Shown piece after piece: positions 1 through 6,605 of a stretch of DNA of 9,196 nt. Under the pieces are notes generated by a model, which was given only the letters and a program-made list of their open reading frames with translations, was not told where the DNA came from and did no database searches. The translations under genes were made by a program, and so were the position numbers. Where the stretch lies: assembly GCA_040758525.1 (NCBI GenBank), contig JBFLVQ010000382.1:1-9196 (forward strand), in the 5' to 3' direction. How positions within the stretch are numbered: the first letter of the stretch is position 1; each line of letters opens with the position of its first letter. Origin of the DNA: JBFLVQ01 sp040758525. GTDB lineage: Bacteria; Acidobacteriota; Blastocatellia; Chloracidobacteriales; JADJPF01.

Positions 1-1277
1 GCATTTTGTTCTGTTCCTGTTTCTTGTATAGAGTTAGGATTTGAACTAGCACCATTTTGTTGCACTACATGAGCCAACTCATGAGCAAGAAGCGCATCAC
101 CAACCATAGTGCCAGGCTTATATTCACCTGCGGCAAAAGCTATATTATTTCCAATGGTAAATGCACGTGCATTAAGGTTAGCTGAGAGGTTGCTGGCTTG
201 GCTGTCAGTATGCACTCGAACCTGAGAAAAATTATAGCCAAAAGCTGATTCCATGCGTGATCTCACACCGTTATCTAAACTATTACCGGAGTGGAGCCGT
301 GATTGAATGGCCATTGGAGCCATAGCACCCTTCATGCTACTATCATTACTTTTGAGCTGAACCCTTCTTGATACAGAAGTGGAATCACCCTGTTCTGCGA
401 CGGAAGTAGTTTCAGGCGGGCTTAATGATGCTCCTTCTGGAACTCCTGTGACCTGTCCTGTAACTGCCCATATTGAGATTGCACTCCTTACCCGCTCTAC
501 TACTATTGGTATATAATCACTCGCACTCCTTGCTCCTACTGCCCCTGAAACATACTTTCGCAGTGCCCGTTCCACTTGGTTACTACTGCGTGTTCGGTAA
601 TATCCTATCCATTTCTCTATGTATGGACATCCTTGTGTGTTTCGCCCTACCCCAGCAAGTTCTGCATCTGCGACTGTGCAAATTGCTGCTTGCAATTGAT
701 CCAGAAAATCACTCTTCTTCATTTGTCCTGAACCTACTCTTTCCACTTCATCTTCTACAATTAATCCATTAGCAGAAGTCTCTTCACTCGCAGTAGCCGC
801 TGATGTTGGCAATGGTGGCTCTGTTTCGGCGCCCGTCGCAGCCCTATCAGCGACTTGTCGCTGGATCAAGGGTTGTGAAGCAGATAAGGTTAGGGAGTGT
901 TGATCCGTTTGTGAAATCAATGGCGTAGAAGTTTTGACAATTTGTTTGGCTATGCGATCCGCTTCTTTCTCATATTCATCTTCTGTTCCACTTATATTGG
1001 ATTTGGTCTGAACTGTGTTAGGTCGGTGAGCAAAAACTTTTATCTCACCAAAGTTATAGCCAAGATTATTAAGTGAGCGAGGAAGTATCAGTGCAGTTAC
1101 TCGATCAACTGAAAATCGCTGCAGATTTAAATCTCCTTTTTTGCACTTCTCACATTGTCCATCCATACCGGCAACTCCACCACATTCACACTTGCGCTGC
1201 AACATACCAGTTTGTGCAGATGTTAGAGATGGCTTTACCGACGCGGCTTTTACTTGGGATTGCAATGGTGCACTCAC
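1..1277 (-). CDS. DUF4157-domain zinc metalloprotease-like protein, possible eCIS-associated effector (3' end outside window)
   Basis: Open for 425 codons and still open at the left edge. I chose the GTG at 1275-1277 because AGGAGG (1287-1292) lies nine bases upstream, an in-frame TAG (1305-1307) lies just before it, and it keeps the N-terminal Cys motif. Visible parts: Cys30, Cys32, Cys42 and Cys45 in a KCECGG...CEKC arrangement, probably a zinc knuckle; a YEKEADRIA segment near residues 102-110; a middle region near 190-275 with CPYIEKW and DYIPIVVERV; and a DUF4157 domain near 340-405 containing VRVHTD and HELAHVVQQ (399-407). His399, Glu400 and His403 would form the zinc/catalytic HExxH site. 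This N-terminal Cys motif plus (Y/E)EADR segment recurs in DUF4157 proteins, many of them encoded near extracellular contractile injection systems as likely cargo or toxins. No signal peptide or membrane segment is seen. Any C-terminal toxin domain would lie beyond the window. The family call is firm; the effector role is inference. Confidence 0.88.
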   Translation of the reverse strand, partial: MSAPLQSQVKAASVKPSLTSAQTGMLQRKCECGGVAGMDGQCEKCKKGDLNLQRFSVDRVTALILPRSLNNLGYNFGEIKVFAHRPNTVQTKSNISGTEDEYEKEADRIAKQIVKTSTPLISQTDQHSLTLSASQPLIQRQVADRAATGAETEPPLPTSAATASEETSANGLIVEDEVERVGSGQMKKSDFLDQLQAAICTVADAELAGVGRNTQGCPYIEKWIGYYRTRSSNQVERALRKYVSGAVGARSASDYIPIVVERVRSAISIWAVTGQVTGVPEGASLSPPETTSVAEQGDSTSVSRRVQLKSNDSSMKGAMAPMAIQSRLHSGNSLDNGVRSRMESAFGYNFSQVRVHTDSQASNLSANLNARAFTIGNNIAFAAGEYKPGTMVGDALLAHELAHVVQQNGASSNPNSIQETGTEQN

Positions 1278-1286
1278 TGATTCCAA

Positions 1287-1292
1287 CCTCCT
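1287..1292 (-). promoter_or_regulatory. Ribosome binding site deciding the GTG start of the DUF4157 gene
   Basis: A perfect AGGAGG on the minus strand, nine bases before GTG 1275-1277. The nearest in-frame ATG (1203-1205) has no comparable site and would leave only a few residues before the first cysteine of the conserved Cys motif. Confidence 0.75.
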
Positions 1293-1304
1293 ATATATTG
1301 CTCG

Positions 1305-1481
1305 CTACAAGCTAATAACCTGATAACCGGGACTAGGCACAAACGGAATCGCCATACAACTATCTTTCAAACTCATATACACGGAGTTTTTATTGCTAGT
1401 TGCAGATGAATGTTGTGGTATATAAACTAATTCCTGGTCAATTATACGAACATAATTGTTGTAGTCAATAAATGATGGGGC
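1305..1481 (-). other. Possible truncated reading frame upstream of, and in frame with, the DUF4157 gene
   Basis: A 58-codon open stretch between an upstream TAA (1482-1484) and TAG 1305-1307. It reads like protein (for example FIDYNNYVRIIDQELVYIPQ and AIPFVPSPGYQVISL) but has no start codon near its beginning and no ribosome binding site. The only ATG codons are internal and would give about 23 residues. It is in the same frame as the DUF4157 gene and ends 28 bases before that gene's GTG, so it could be the tail of a broken upstream gene. I do not recognise a family. It could equally be chance. Confidence 0.22.
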
Positions 1482-1692
1482 TTAGTAGTGAAGCTATTGT
1501 GAGACTATCCGTTCCACTACACTTCTTCTGTTGACATTCATAGCAATTGCGGTTTATTCCACCTATGTAGTGCTAAGAATAGACGAGACTGATAGATTGT
1601 CTTTGCCTATTCCAGCAAACCGTTATATTGCAAGTCCGTTTGTTATTGCTCTATTGTTATGGTGATCTATGGCGGGTTTTGTACCTTTGTTG

Positions 1693-1701
1693 TGTTATAC
1701 T
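1693..1701 (+). promoter_or_regulatory. Candidate extended -10 promoter for the GNAT-cupin pair
   Basis: TGTTATACT fits an extended -10 (TGnTATAAT with one mismatch). No good -35 sits 17 bases upstream, which is tolerated with an extended -10. It would give a leader of about 170 bases before the GNAT start. Based only on sequence match. Confidence 0.3.
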
Positions 1702-1874
1702 CGCTCAAAGCGATTAGTAGTACTGCGTATCAATACTAAATCACTATAACTAAAGCATTTTTACTATCTTGCACTTGGCTTTGCTATTTTGTAACCTTTC
1801 ACTTGATTATCCTGTACCATTAATAAATTCAACGATCAATAGTATCAACCGTATCTCCACTGGAGGAAACCTAA

Positions 1875-2333
1875 ATGATAGAAAGAGTATTGGAGACCCG
1901 TCCAGCAACGGATAGTGACTTCGACTTTGCCTGGAGGATCTATCTGGAAGCTGTCAGACCTATGATCGAACCAAAACTCAACCGCGCTTGGGATGATGCT
2001 GACGAACGAGAACGATTCCGAAGCATTTGGCAACCTGCCAATGCTCATGTCATTACTCTCGACAACCAACCCATTGGATGGGGTTCAGCCAACATCTCTG
2101 ACGATAAGGCTGTCATAGACCACCTCTACATTGAGGAGCAATATCGTGGGAAAGGTTATGGTACAAAATTGCTGTCGGAGTTGCTTAATTTATGGAATAG
2201 CCAGGGGAAGGCAGTACACGCTTCCATTATTAAGGAAAATCGTGCCATTTCCCTTTCACATCGACTTGGGTTTGAGCAAGTGCACGAAGATGCACTTGCC
2301 ATTAATGTAATTTACAATCTGTCTAAATCATAA
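1875..2333 (+). CDS. GNAT-family N-acetyltransferase
   Basis: A 152-residue single-domain protein, the usual length for a GNAT enzyme. It should transfer an acetyl group from acetyl-CoA to an amine on an unknown substrate in the cytoplasm. The acetyl-CoA pyrophosphate-binding motif A is clear: a beta strand AVIDHLYIEEQ followed by R91-G-K-G-Y-G96. The later segment VHASIIKENRAISLSHRLGF (114-133) is the usual GNAT pattern ending in the ...YxxLGF-type turn. GGAGG at 1862-1866 is eight bases before the ATG. The cupin gene follows after 41 bases on the same strand and is probably co-transcribed. The substrate cannot be read from sequence; small molecules or protein N-termini are both possible. 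Confidence 0.88.
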   Translation: MIERVLETRPATDSDFDFAWRIYLEAVRPMIEPKLNRAWDDADERERFRSIWQPANAHVITLDNQPIGWGSANISDDKAVIDHLYIEEQYRGKGYGTKLLSELLNLWNSQGKAVHASIIKENRAISLSHRLGFEQVHEDALAINVIYNLSKS

Positions 2334-2374
2334 CATATACACAGTCCTTCATCACCATCACAGGGAGAATAAAC

Positions 2375-3007
2375 ATGTCTGCTAATGCAGTTCCCAAATT
2401 GGAGCTTAACGAGAAATTGAATGGATTTAAACCTGACGAGGTCTTTTACCTTTGCGATGTGGAGGTGGAAACCGTACGTCGCGCCGCTGAAGAACGCGGT
2501 CTCTTCTTTGATCCTAACAAAAGACGTTATACTGGCGAGGAGTTGTCAAAATATGGACTTATTCGTGAAGGTTACAATCGAGAGGAATTGAGAGAGCGCG
2601 GCATCGTTCCAGGCTCTGTATCTTCTTTGGATTATTCAACAGCAGAAGCGGAGTCTACTCTACTACTTGGGACACCCTTTGCAAATGGAATTGAGAAGTT
2701 TCAACTTCCAATTGATATGTTGCCGATACAGGTTGCTAAGATCATCTTACCTCCCAATTCAATTGTACGTAACCATGTGCATCCTCCTCACAGTAAGGAG
2801 TCGCCAGGAGGTGGCCTCCGAATCATTGTTTCTGGAAGAATCTTTTTCAAAGGGCGGGAGTATGGCCCAGGAGATTGGTTCTTTGTTTCCAACGGCGAGC
2901 CCTATGAATTCACGACTGATCCAGATCGGATCACTATTGTCTTCTACACTTATCGTTTCTTCGGGGTCGAGGATGGCAACCGCTTCTCTCATCCGTTTAA
3001 GGTATAG
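2375..3007 (+). CDS. Cupin-domain protein with an extra N-terminal region
   Basis: 210 residues. The C-terminal half is a single cupin barrel: motif 1 appears as H134-V-H136-P-P-H139...E142, followed by GGGLRIIVSG (146-155), and motif 2 as YGPGDWFFVSNGEPYEF (163-179). The histidines and Glu142 can bind a metal, so an enzyme (dioxygenase or isomerase) or a ligand sensor is possible. The first 80 residues are not cupin. They are charged and helical-looking (DEVFYLCDVEVETVRRAAEE, then YTGEELSKYGL and YNREELRERGI), vaguely like a small DNA-binding or docking segment, but I do not recognise it. AGGGAG at 2362-2367 lies seven bases before the ATG. The gene follows the GNAT gene and is ended by a hairpin, suggesting a two-gene operon. 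The fold is fairly certain; the function is unknown. Confidence 0.82.
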   Translation: MSANAVPKLELNEKLNGFKPDEVFYLCDVEVETVRRAAEERGLFFDPNKRRYTGEELSKYGLIREGYNREELRERGIVPGSVSSLDYSTAEAESTLLLGTPFANGIEKFQLPIDMLPIQVAKIILPPNSIVRNHVHPPHSKESPGGGLRIIVSGRIFFKGREYGPGDWFFVSNGEPYEFTTDPDRITIVFYTYRFFGVEDGNRFSHPFKV

Positions 3008-3031
3008 ATACACTTTATCTCGCCTTATCTC

Positions 3032-3084
3032 TTCCCAAGATCATGTGTTGATATGATCTTGGGAATACGATCTTGTCTGTTTTT
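3032..3084 (+). terminator. Hairpin after the cupin gene, probable transcription terminator
   Basis: A perfect 13-bp stem, TTCCCAAGATCAT (3032-3044) paired with 3053-3065, with an 8-base loop, 25 bases after the cupin stop. A run of five T lies at 3080-3084, about 15 bases past the stem, farther than in a textbook intrinsic terminator. No T run follows the stem on the minus strand, so it would act only on plus-strand transcripts. Confidence 0.55.
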
Positions 3085-3293
3085 GCCTTTTCCCTTAAAT
3101 CAGTATATTCCAACCTAGCTGTGAACAGGAACGGAATGAAAAGTGTCGTTAAGAACTGTGCGTATAAGAAAATTATTCTGCAAAGTCACAGCTCACTTGC
3201 AGCAAGCTTACCACTTACCTTGCCTTATTCTCGATACATTTCTGTTCATCCATTTTCGAACAATATATTTGAACAAGAACTGCCTAATTCCAC
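3066..3293. other. Gene-less flank between terminator and insertion sequence
   Basis: I see no supported gene here. The last 28 or so codons of the transposase reading frame cross the right part (3208-3293) in the minus direction, but they lie outside the inverted repeat of the element. They look like flanking DNA read by accident. Confidence 0.45.
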
Positions 3294-4629
3294 CAGCAAT
3301 TCTCAATACGGGAACTCGTTCAAGCTGAAGACAATGGAGGGAAGCCAGACGTAGATAACGGTCTTCCATGGATTTAAGAACAAGAGTAGAAAAAAGATTT
3401 CGTATCGAGGCCCAGAGTTTAACTTTGGTATGTAAAGTTTGAAGTAGAGTACGAAAGAAACGGCAACAGCGTTGTTGAATTTGATCAATAGTAAAGGCGA
3501 GAAACATCAATAGCGCCAAGATTGTTGCCAGATGCTGGCTACCATGTCCGTAGTTGTGTTCAAAATGATAGCCCTGATTCTTAAGCGTATTGAAAGTTTC
3601 ATTCTCAATCTTGCAGCGTGCGCGTGCGGCGCGCATGACCTTTATGACAGAGCGTTGTGACAATATGAGATTGGTGATCCAAGTCCAAAGAGTTAGGCTG
3701 CCATCTTTGTCAGTCTGTTCATAAAGCAGATAGTTGACATTGACATCGATAGCACTGTCGTTGAGCTTAAAATTGTTGGTCCAGGCGAAATAATGTTGTA
3801 GGCCCTGTTGGTCAGTTAAATGCAGTTCTTTGATATCTGCGCGCGCACGCCGACCAGCAAATTGGTTCTCCAGACTTTTGTGGGAATCAGGCTTGACGTT
3901 GAGGATGTAGCTCCAGCCGTAATCGGTAATTTGTCGGATATGAGGCGCGTTGGCGTAAAGCGCATCTTCAACCAGGATGATCTCCAAATCTGGATAACGC
4001 TGGCGTAGCGCCGCACACAATCTTTTCGCGGCGTTGCGTTCACAGTCGTTCTTCTGCGCGCCGTCTTCGTTGAGAATGGGTTCGAAGTCGAGTGGGATCA
4101 CTTCTTTTTGCTGCGGATGCACGAGCAGGGCGGCCAAGCCGGAATGGTGATAAGAAGTTTCTCCATTGCGATGTTTGCGGGTAGTGCAACTCTGACAATG
4201 CACCTTGGTAGAAGAGAAGAGCTCTACGCCATCAGCGGAAATGACCACATGCTTGTTGTGATGTTCATACTCACGAATAACGCCAGCTTGTGAGAGGCGC
4301 GTCAAGCAGGTCTGAAACAGCGGGCGCAACAACTGCGGATCTAACGGATCCAGGATATCACGCATCTGATTATCGCTGGGTATCGCTCCTCGAATTCCAT
4401 AGATGCTGTGCAGATTTTTTTCTTCTGCCGGGGTCTGTGTTTTGAAATCGAGTAAGGAAGGACTTTTGAGCGAAAACATTGCGAATGCTGCTTTCAGCAC
4501 ATCCGGCAACTGATAGTTCACGGCATTGCCGATTCGTTTGTCAGGAAAAGTTTGAAATTGCTCGTCGAGAAAGCTCATCAGTTCATCAAATGTCAGAGCT
4601 TGTTGGAGTTGACTGTAATTCTTTGGCAT
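3208..4629 (-). CDS. IS4-superfamily DDE transposase
   Basis: A 473-residue frame for a cut-and-paste transposase that binds the element ends and catalyses strand transfer through a DDE metal site. Likely catalytic residues are Asp133 (VVISADGVE), Asp222 (IILVEDALYANAP) and Glu342 in RCKIENETFNTLKNQGYHFE (338-357), which resembles the IS4 Y-R-E-K region; the EHNYGHG that follows is typical. CxxC at 145-148 (CQSC) lies between the first two acidic residues. The frame looks intact, with no internal stop, so the protein may be active. Its last 28 or so residues (about 446-473) are encoded outside the left inverted repeat, so the stop codon is supplied by flanking DNA. The upstream GGGGA is very close to the ATG, so translation may be weak. 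The superfamily is clear; the exact IS subgroup is not. Confidence 0.88.
   Translation of the reverse strand: MPKNYSQLQQALTFDELMSFLDEQFQTFPDKRIGNAVNYQLPDVLKAAFAMFSLKSPSLLDFKTQTPAEEKNLHSIYGIRGAIPSDNQMRDILDPLDPQLLRPLFQTCLTRLSQAGVIREYEHHNKHVVISADGVELFSSTKVHCQSCTTRKHRNGETSYHHSGLAALLVHPQQKEVIPLDFEPILNEDGAQKNDCERNAAKRLCAALRQRYPDLEIILVEDALYANAPHIRQITDYGWSYILNVKPDSHKSLENQFAGRRARADIKELHLTDQQGLQHYFAWTNNFKLNDSAIDVNVNYLLYEQTDKDGSLTLWTWITNLILSQRSVIKVMRAARARCKIENETFNTLKNQGYHFEHNYGHGSQHLATILALLMFLAFTIDQIQQRCCRFFRTLLQTLHTKVKLWASIRNLFSTLVLKSMEDRYLRLASLHCLQLERVPVLRIAGGIRQFLFKYIVRKWMNRNVSRIRQGKW
3294..3310. repeat. Left terminal inverted repeat of the insertion sequence
   Basis: A 17-base perfect match, in inverted orientation, to 4659-4675. 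It lies inside the 3' end of the transposase reading frame, where it encodes part of VPVLRIAG. Confidence 0.75.
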
Positions 4630-4658
4630 TCCCCAAGTTTACACCGAATCTAATTTTT

Positions 4659-4675
4659 CGTATTGAGAATTGCTG
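4659..4675. repeat. Right terminal inverted repeat of the insertion sequence
   Basis: The reverse complement of 3294-3310, located 29 bases upstream of the transposase start codon. Confidence 0.75.
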
Positions 4676-4734
4676 TGTTTTCTCATAATCTCATTCTAAT
4701 TCAATGAGTTTTTTCTGCATTACAACTTAGTTTA

Positions 4735-4956
4735 CGGAGTAATAAAGCTCGCGCTGGAATTGAAGGTACAATTTCTCAAGGTGCTCGCGTAATGGATATA
4801 AAGCAAGCAAGATATAAAGGTCTACCAAAAGTTGAGCTTCAACATTTTGCTACTGCTGCTATCAATGTTGTTCGTTTAGGTGCTTGGTGGCTGGGTCATC
4901 CTCGTGAGAAAATCCGCCTTTCTCATTTTCAAAAACTTAAACAAATGGCTGCTTAA
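4735..4956 (+). pseudogene. C-terminal remnant of an IS1182-like transposase
   Basis: The frame RAGIEGTISQGARVM...KGLPKVELQHFATAAINVVRLGAWWLG...RLSHFQKLKQMAA ends at TAA 4954-4956. This is the conserved tail of IS1182-family (DDE_Tnp_1_6-type) transposases, where (R/A)AGIEGT.SQ and the KT..QH....AAINL.RL..W segment recur. Only about 70 codons remain. Upstream the frame meets a TGA at 4705-4707, and the N-terminal catalytic part is absent. The remnant starts within 70 bases of the IS4-like element, so that insertion or a related deletion may have removed the rest. It is not functional. Confidence 0.7.
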
Positions 4957-5027
4957 ACTCGGTTGCAGGGGTTTGCCAGCAGTATCGATGTTGAAGCCCA
5001 GTGCAGAGCAGACATGGTCCTATAAAG

Positions 5028-5114
5028 ATGAAAGTTTATCTTGATGATGAGCGGGAATGTCCGCCATGCTGGATTGCAGCCAGATGACCGGATGAAGCAA
5101 TAGAGCTATTAAAA
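5028..5114 (+). pseudogene. N-terminal remnant of a predicted cyclic-phosphate-processing receiver-domain (cREC) protein
   Basis: From ATG 5028-5030 the frame reads MKVYLDDERECPPCWIAAR, then TGA at 5085-5087, then PDEAIELLK up to 5114. Small receiver-like proteins of the cREC type start with MK(V/L)(F/Y)LDDER.P..GW...R(W/T)P(D/E)EAI.LL, so the TGA sits where Trp (TGG) is common and looks like a nonsense mutation. The conserved DD pair expected at the metal site is present. Downstream of 5114 the match ends abruptly and the DNA becomes the antisense of a Usp fragment. The gene is therefore truncated as well as interrupted. Recognition is from memory of the family N-terminus, so moderately sure. 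Confidence 0.5.
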
Positions 5115-5115
5115 C

Positions 5116-5205
5116 CGGCAGGCCTGCTCGCCGCAAATCGTCAAACATAGCATTAGAGCTTTCTGAACCATCATAGCCAATCAACAGTCTCATCTGCTTA
5201 TCCAT
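5116..5205 (-). pseudogene. N-terminal remnant of a universal stress protein gene
   Basis: Starting at ATG 5203-5205, with GGAGG at 5210-5214, the frame reads MRLLIGYDGSESSNAMFDDL (residues 5-24), the first beta strand and helix of a Usp domain including the conserved Asp12 near the ATP site. After Pro30 (near 5116) the similarity stops. The frame runs on as unrelated sequence to a stop at 5020-5022, 61 codons in all against about 140 for the family. It is the fifth and last gene of the leftward cluster, 24 bases after the hydrolase stop. It was cut off by the rearrangement that brought in the cREC and IS1182 pieces. It may still be translated from its good ribosome site but cannot fold as a Usp domain. 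Confidence 0.75.
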
Positions 5206-5229
5206 AGAACCTCCAGCTGTTCTATCGGA

Positions 5230-5901
5230 CTACAAATAACGTTTGAACCATGCAGTCGCAAGTTTTGCTACCTCTTCGAGCTTGCCTCGTTCTTCAAACA
5301 GGTGCGTTGCTCCCGGCACGATCTTTAACTCCTTTTTGCATTGCAGTTGATCGTAGGCATCCTGGTTCATATCGATCACTGGTTCATCATAGCCGCCTAC
5401 GATGAGCAGTGTTGGCGACTTGACTTGTGATAAGGATTCGCCGGCAAGATCCGGCCTGCCACCACGAGAGACTATCGCGCTTACACGCTCGCCAAGCTCA
5501 GCAGCTGCAACCAGTGCAGCTCCTCCACCAGTGCTTGCTCCAAAATAACCGATTCGCAAGCCGCTGGTATTCTCCTCGCGCTCAATCCATTGAGTGGCGT
5601 CTATTAGTCTTTTCGCAAGCAGTTCAATATCAAAACGAAGATGGCCTGTCACCTCGTCTATCTCTTCTTCCTCACGAGTGAGTAGATCAAAGAGAAGAGT
5701 GCCAATACCGGCTGCTCGAATAACATTTGCCACATACTGGTTTCTCAGACTGTGACGACTGCTGCCGCTCCCATGCGCGAAAAGAACAACCCCAGTGGCT
5801 CCTACAGGAATTTTCAACTCACCTTCCAGCCATGCTTTACCAGATGAAATTGAGACATTTTGCGCTACGGAAAGCTCTCTTTTATCTTTTGGTTTGCTCA
5901 T
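5230..5901 (-). CDS. Dienelactone hydrolase-family alpha/beta hydrolase
   Basis: 223 residues, full length for this family, predicted to be a cytoplasmic serine hydrolase. The catalytic triad can be read directly: nucleophile Ser123 in GASTGG (121-126), Asp172 in VGGYDEP and His200 in GATHLFEE. The oxyanion region is FAHGSGSS (41-48). The ATG at 5899-5901 is preceded by GAGGT at 5908-5912. Proteins of this type are often encoded next to, or fused with, type I phosphoribosyltransferases. Here the transferase lies separately in the divergent arm, so the pairing is kept at locus level. Gaps are 49 bases to the upstream zinc protein and 24 to the Usp remnant, consistent with one operon. The substrate is unknown; the family name does not imply chlorocatechol degradation. 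Confidence 0.87.
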   Translation of the reverse strand: MSKPKDKRELSVAQNVSISSGKAWLEGELKIPVGATGVVLFAHGSGSSRHSLRNQYVANVIRAAGIGTLLFDLLTREEEEIDEVTGHLRFDIELLAKRLIDATQWIEREENTSGLRIGYFGASTGGGAALVAAAELGERVSAIVSRGGRPDLAGESLSQVKSPTLLIVGGYDEPVIDMNQDAYDQLQCKKELKIVPGATHLFEERGKLEEVAKLATAWFKRYL

Positions 5902-5950
5902 ATCAATACCTCACCTTTTGCCTTTATAAATTAAATCCCTCAACCATTGA

Positions 5951-6472
5951 TTAATCTCTCCGCCACCAAACATGTGCAAGTTTATTTTCATGCGAGAAGT
6001 CATAGCGCACTTTGCCGCAATATGCTCTCTCAAGCGCATGGCCAAGCCTCTGTGCAAGATGCTCCGTGGTTGTTTCGACGGTTAGTTGCTTTCCGTTGCT
6101 TTTCTCCCATTTCATAATTCGGGCTAGAGGATTATCTTGTGCTGCTCTGTCGGCCTCATTGCTTAAGAGCCTTTCTATTTCATCACGATGCTCAGTAAAG
6201 AACGAACCGTCAAGATGAAGATAACCACCTGGAACACCATTGCGCTGCTGTTTGCAGGCTGGACAAATAACCAGTTGTACTGGACCGAATCGCTGATGCT
6301 TGATAATTGCCGATTTGGAGTTGGCCATTATCCAACGTCGATCAATGTAGAGAGCCCCACATTCCTTACAAACTCCGGGCTCAATGGCTGCGCGTAAGGT
6401 ATGGTGGCGACCTGCTTTGTGATCAACCCTTTTAGTGAAAGTAGTGTTCGTATACCGTTTGAAACTACGCAT
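5951..6472 (-). CDS. BCAM0308-like zinc-ribbon protein
   Basis: 173 residues from ATG 6470-6472. I prefer this start to the ATG at 6521-6523 because GGAGG (6479-6483) lies six bases before it. Two CxxC pairs, Cys35/Cys38 (VCKECGALY) and Cys70/Cys73 (ICPACKQQ), probably bind one zinc. Between them lies a basic stretch, and after them PGGYLHLDGSF and a helix HRDEIERLLSNEADRA. The C-terminal half, LTVETTTEHLAQRLGHALE followed by GKVRYDFSHENKLAHVWWRR, resembles a small nucleic-acid-binding or NMD3-like fold. I match it from memory to the family named after Burkholderia BCAM0308, a gene in a low-oxygen-induced cluster rich in Usp genes. The biochemical role is unknown. The basic, aromatic-rich C-terminus would suit RNA or ribosome binding, but that is inference. 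Confidence 0.7.
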   Translation of the reverse strand: MRSFKRYTNTTFTKRVDHKAGRHHTLRAAIEPGVCKECGALYIDRRWIMANSKSAIIKHQRFGPVQLVICPACKQQRNGVPGGYLHLDGSFFTEHRDEIERLLSNEADRAAQDNPLARIMKWEKSNGKQLTVETTTEHLAQRLGHALERAYCGKVRYDFSHENKLAHVWWRRD

Positions 6473-6478
6473 GGATAA

Positions 6479-6483
6479 CCTCC
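6479..6483 (-). promoter_or_regulatory. Ribosome binding site deciding the start of the BCAM0308-like gene
   Basis: GGAGG on the minus strand, six bases before ATG 6470-6472. The longer in-frame ATG at 6521-6523 has no such site and would add 17 residues that do not look conserved. Confidence 0.65.
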
Positions 6484-6605
6484 AGGTATCAATTGCTATT
6501 TTTGAATAAAACGTGTACGGCACATGGGTTTGTTATTCAGCGGATCTTCTTTCCCCAAACAATGCTCCAACCATTCCCAAGAAATATTAAAAGAAACGAC
6601 CATCA

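Larger units (their letters stand above)
1278..1874. other. Long intergenic stretch, mostly without recognisable genes
   Basis: About 600 AT-rich bases lie between the divergent DUF4157 and GNAT genes. They hold the DUF4157 ribosome binding site, the doubtful minus-strand fragment at 1305-1481 and an extended -10-like element at 1693-1701. I see no tRNA, rRNA, CRISPR array or strong inverted repeat. The stretch is long enough to carry promoters for both flanking genes. Confidence 0.6.
3294..4675 (-). mobile_element. IS4-like insertion sequence with 17-bp terminal inverted repeats
   Basis: About 1.38 kb bounded by perfect inverted repeats CAGCAATTCTCAATACG at 3294-3310 and 4659-4675. The element carries one transposase gene read leftward. 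I found no convincing target-site duplication: the left flank reads TAATTCCAC and the right flank TGTTTTCTC. Either the flanks have been rearranged since insertion or the true tips differ by a few bases. The IS1182-like remnant immediately to the right shows that the site is a hot spot for mobile DNA. Confidence 0.72.

Noticed and set aside
473..772. Plus-strand frame of 99 residues rich in Leu and His
   Set aside because: It lies antisense to the well-supported DUF4157 coding sequence and has the low-complexity look of a shadow frame.
1492..1665. Plus-strand open frame of 58 codons with a hydrophobic stretch (LLLLTFIAIAVYSTYVVL)
   Set aside because: No ATG or GTG at a sensible place, no ribosome site, and it could be chance in AT-rich DNA. 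I do not call it a membrane peptide gene.
3073..3354. Plus-strand frame of 93 residues left of the insertion sequence
   Set aside because: No family resemblance and no ribosome site. It crosses the inverted repeat and overlaps the transposase frame, so it is probably spurious.
5085..5087. TGA as recoded Trp or selenocysteine in the cREC-like frame
   Set aside because: TGA is used as a normal stop by the DksA/TraR-type gene and the PRPP synthetase gene here. No SECIS-like structure was evident, and the gene is truncated anyway.
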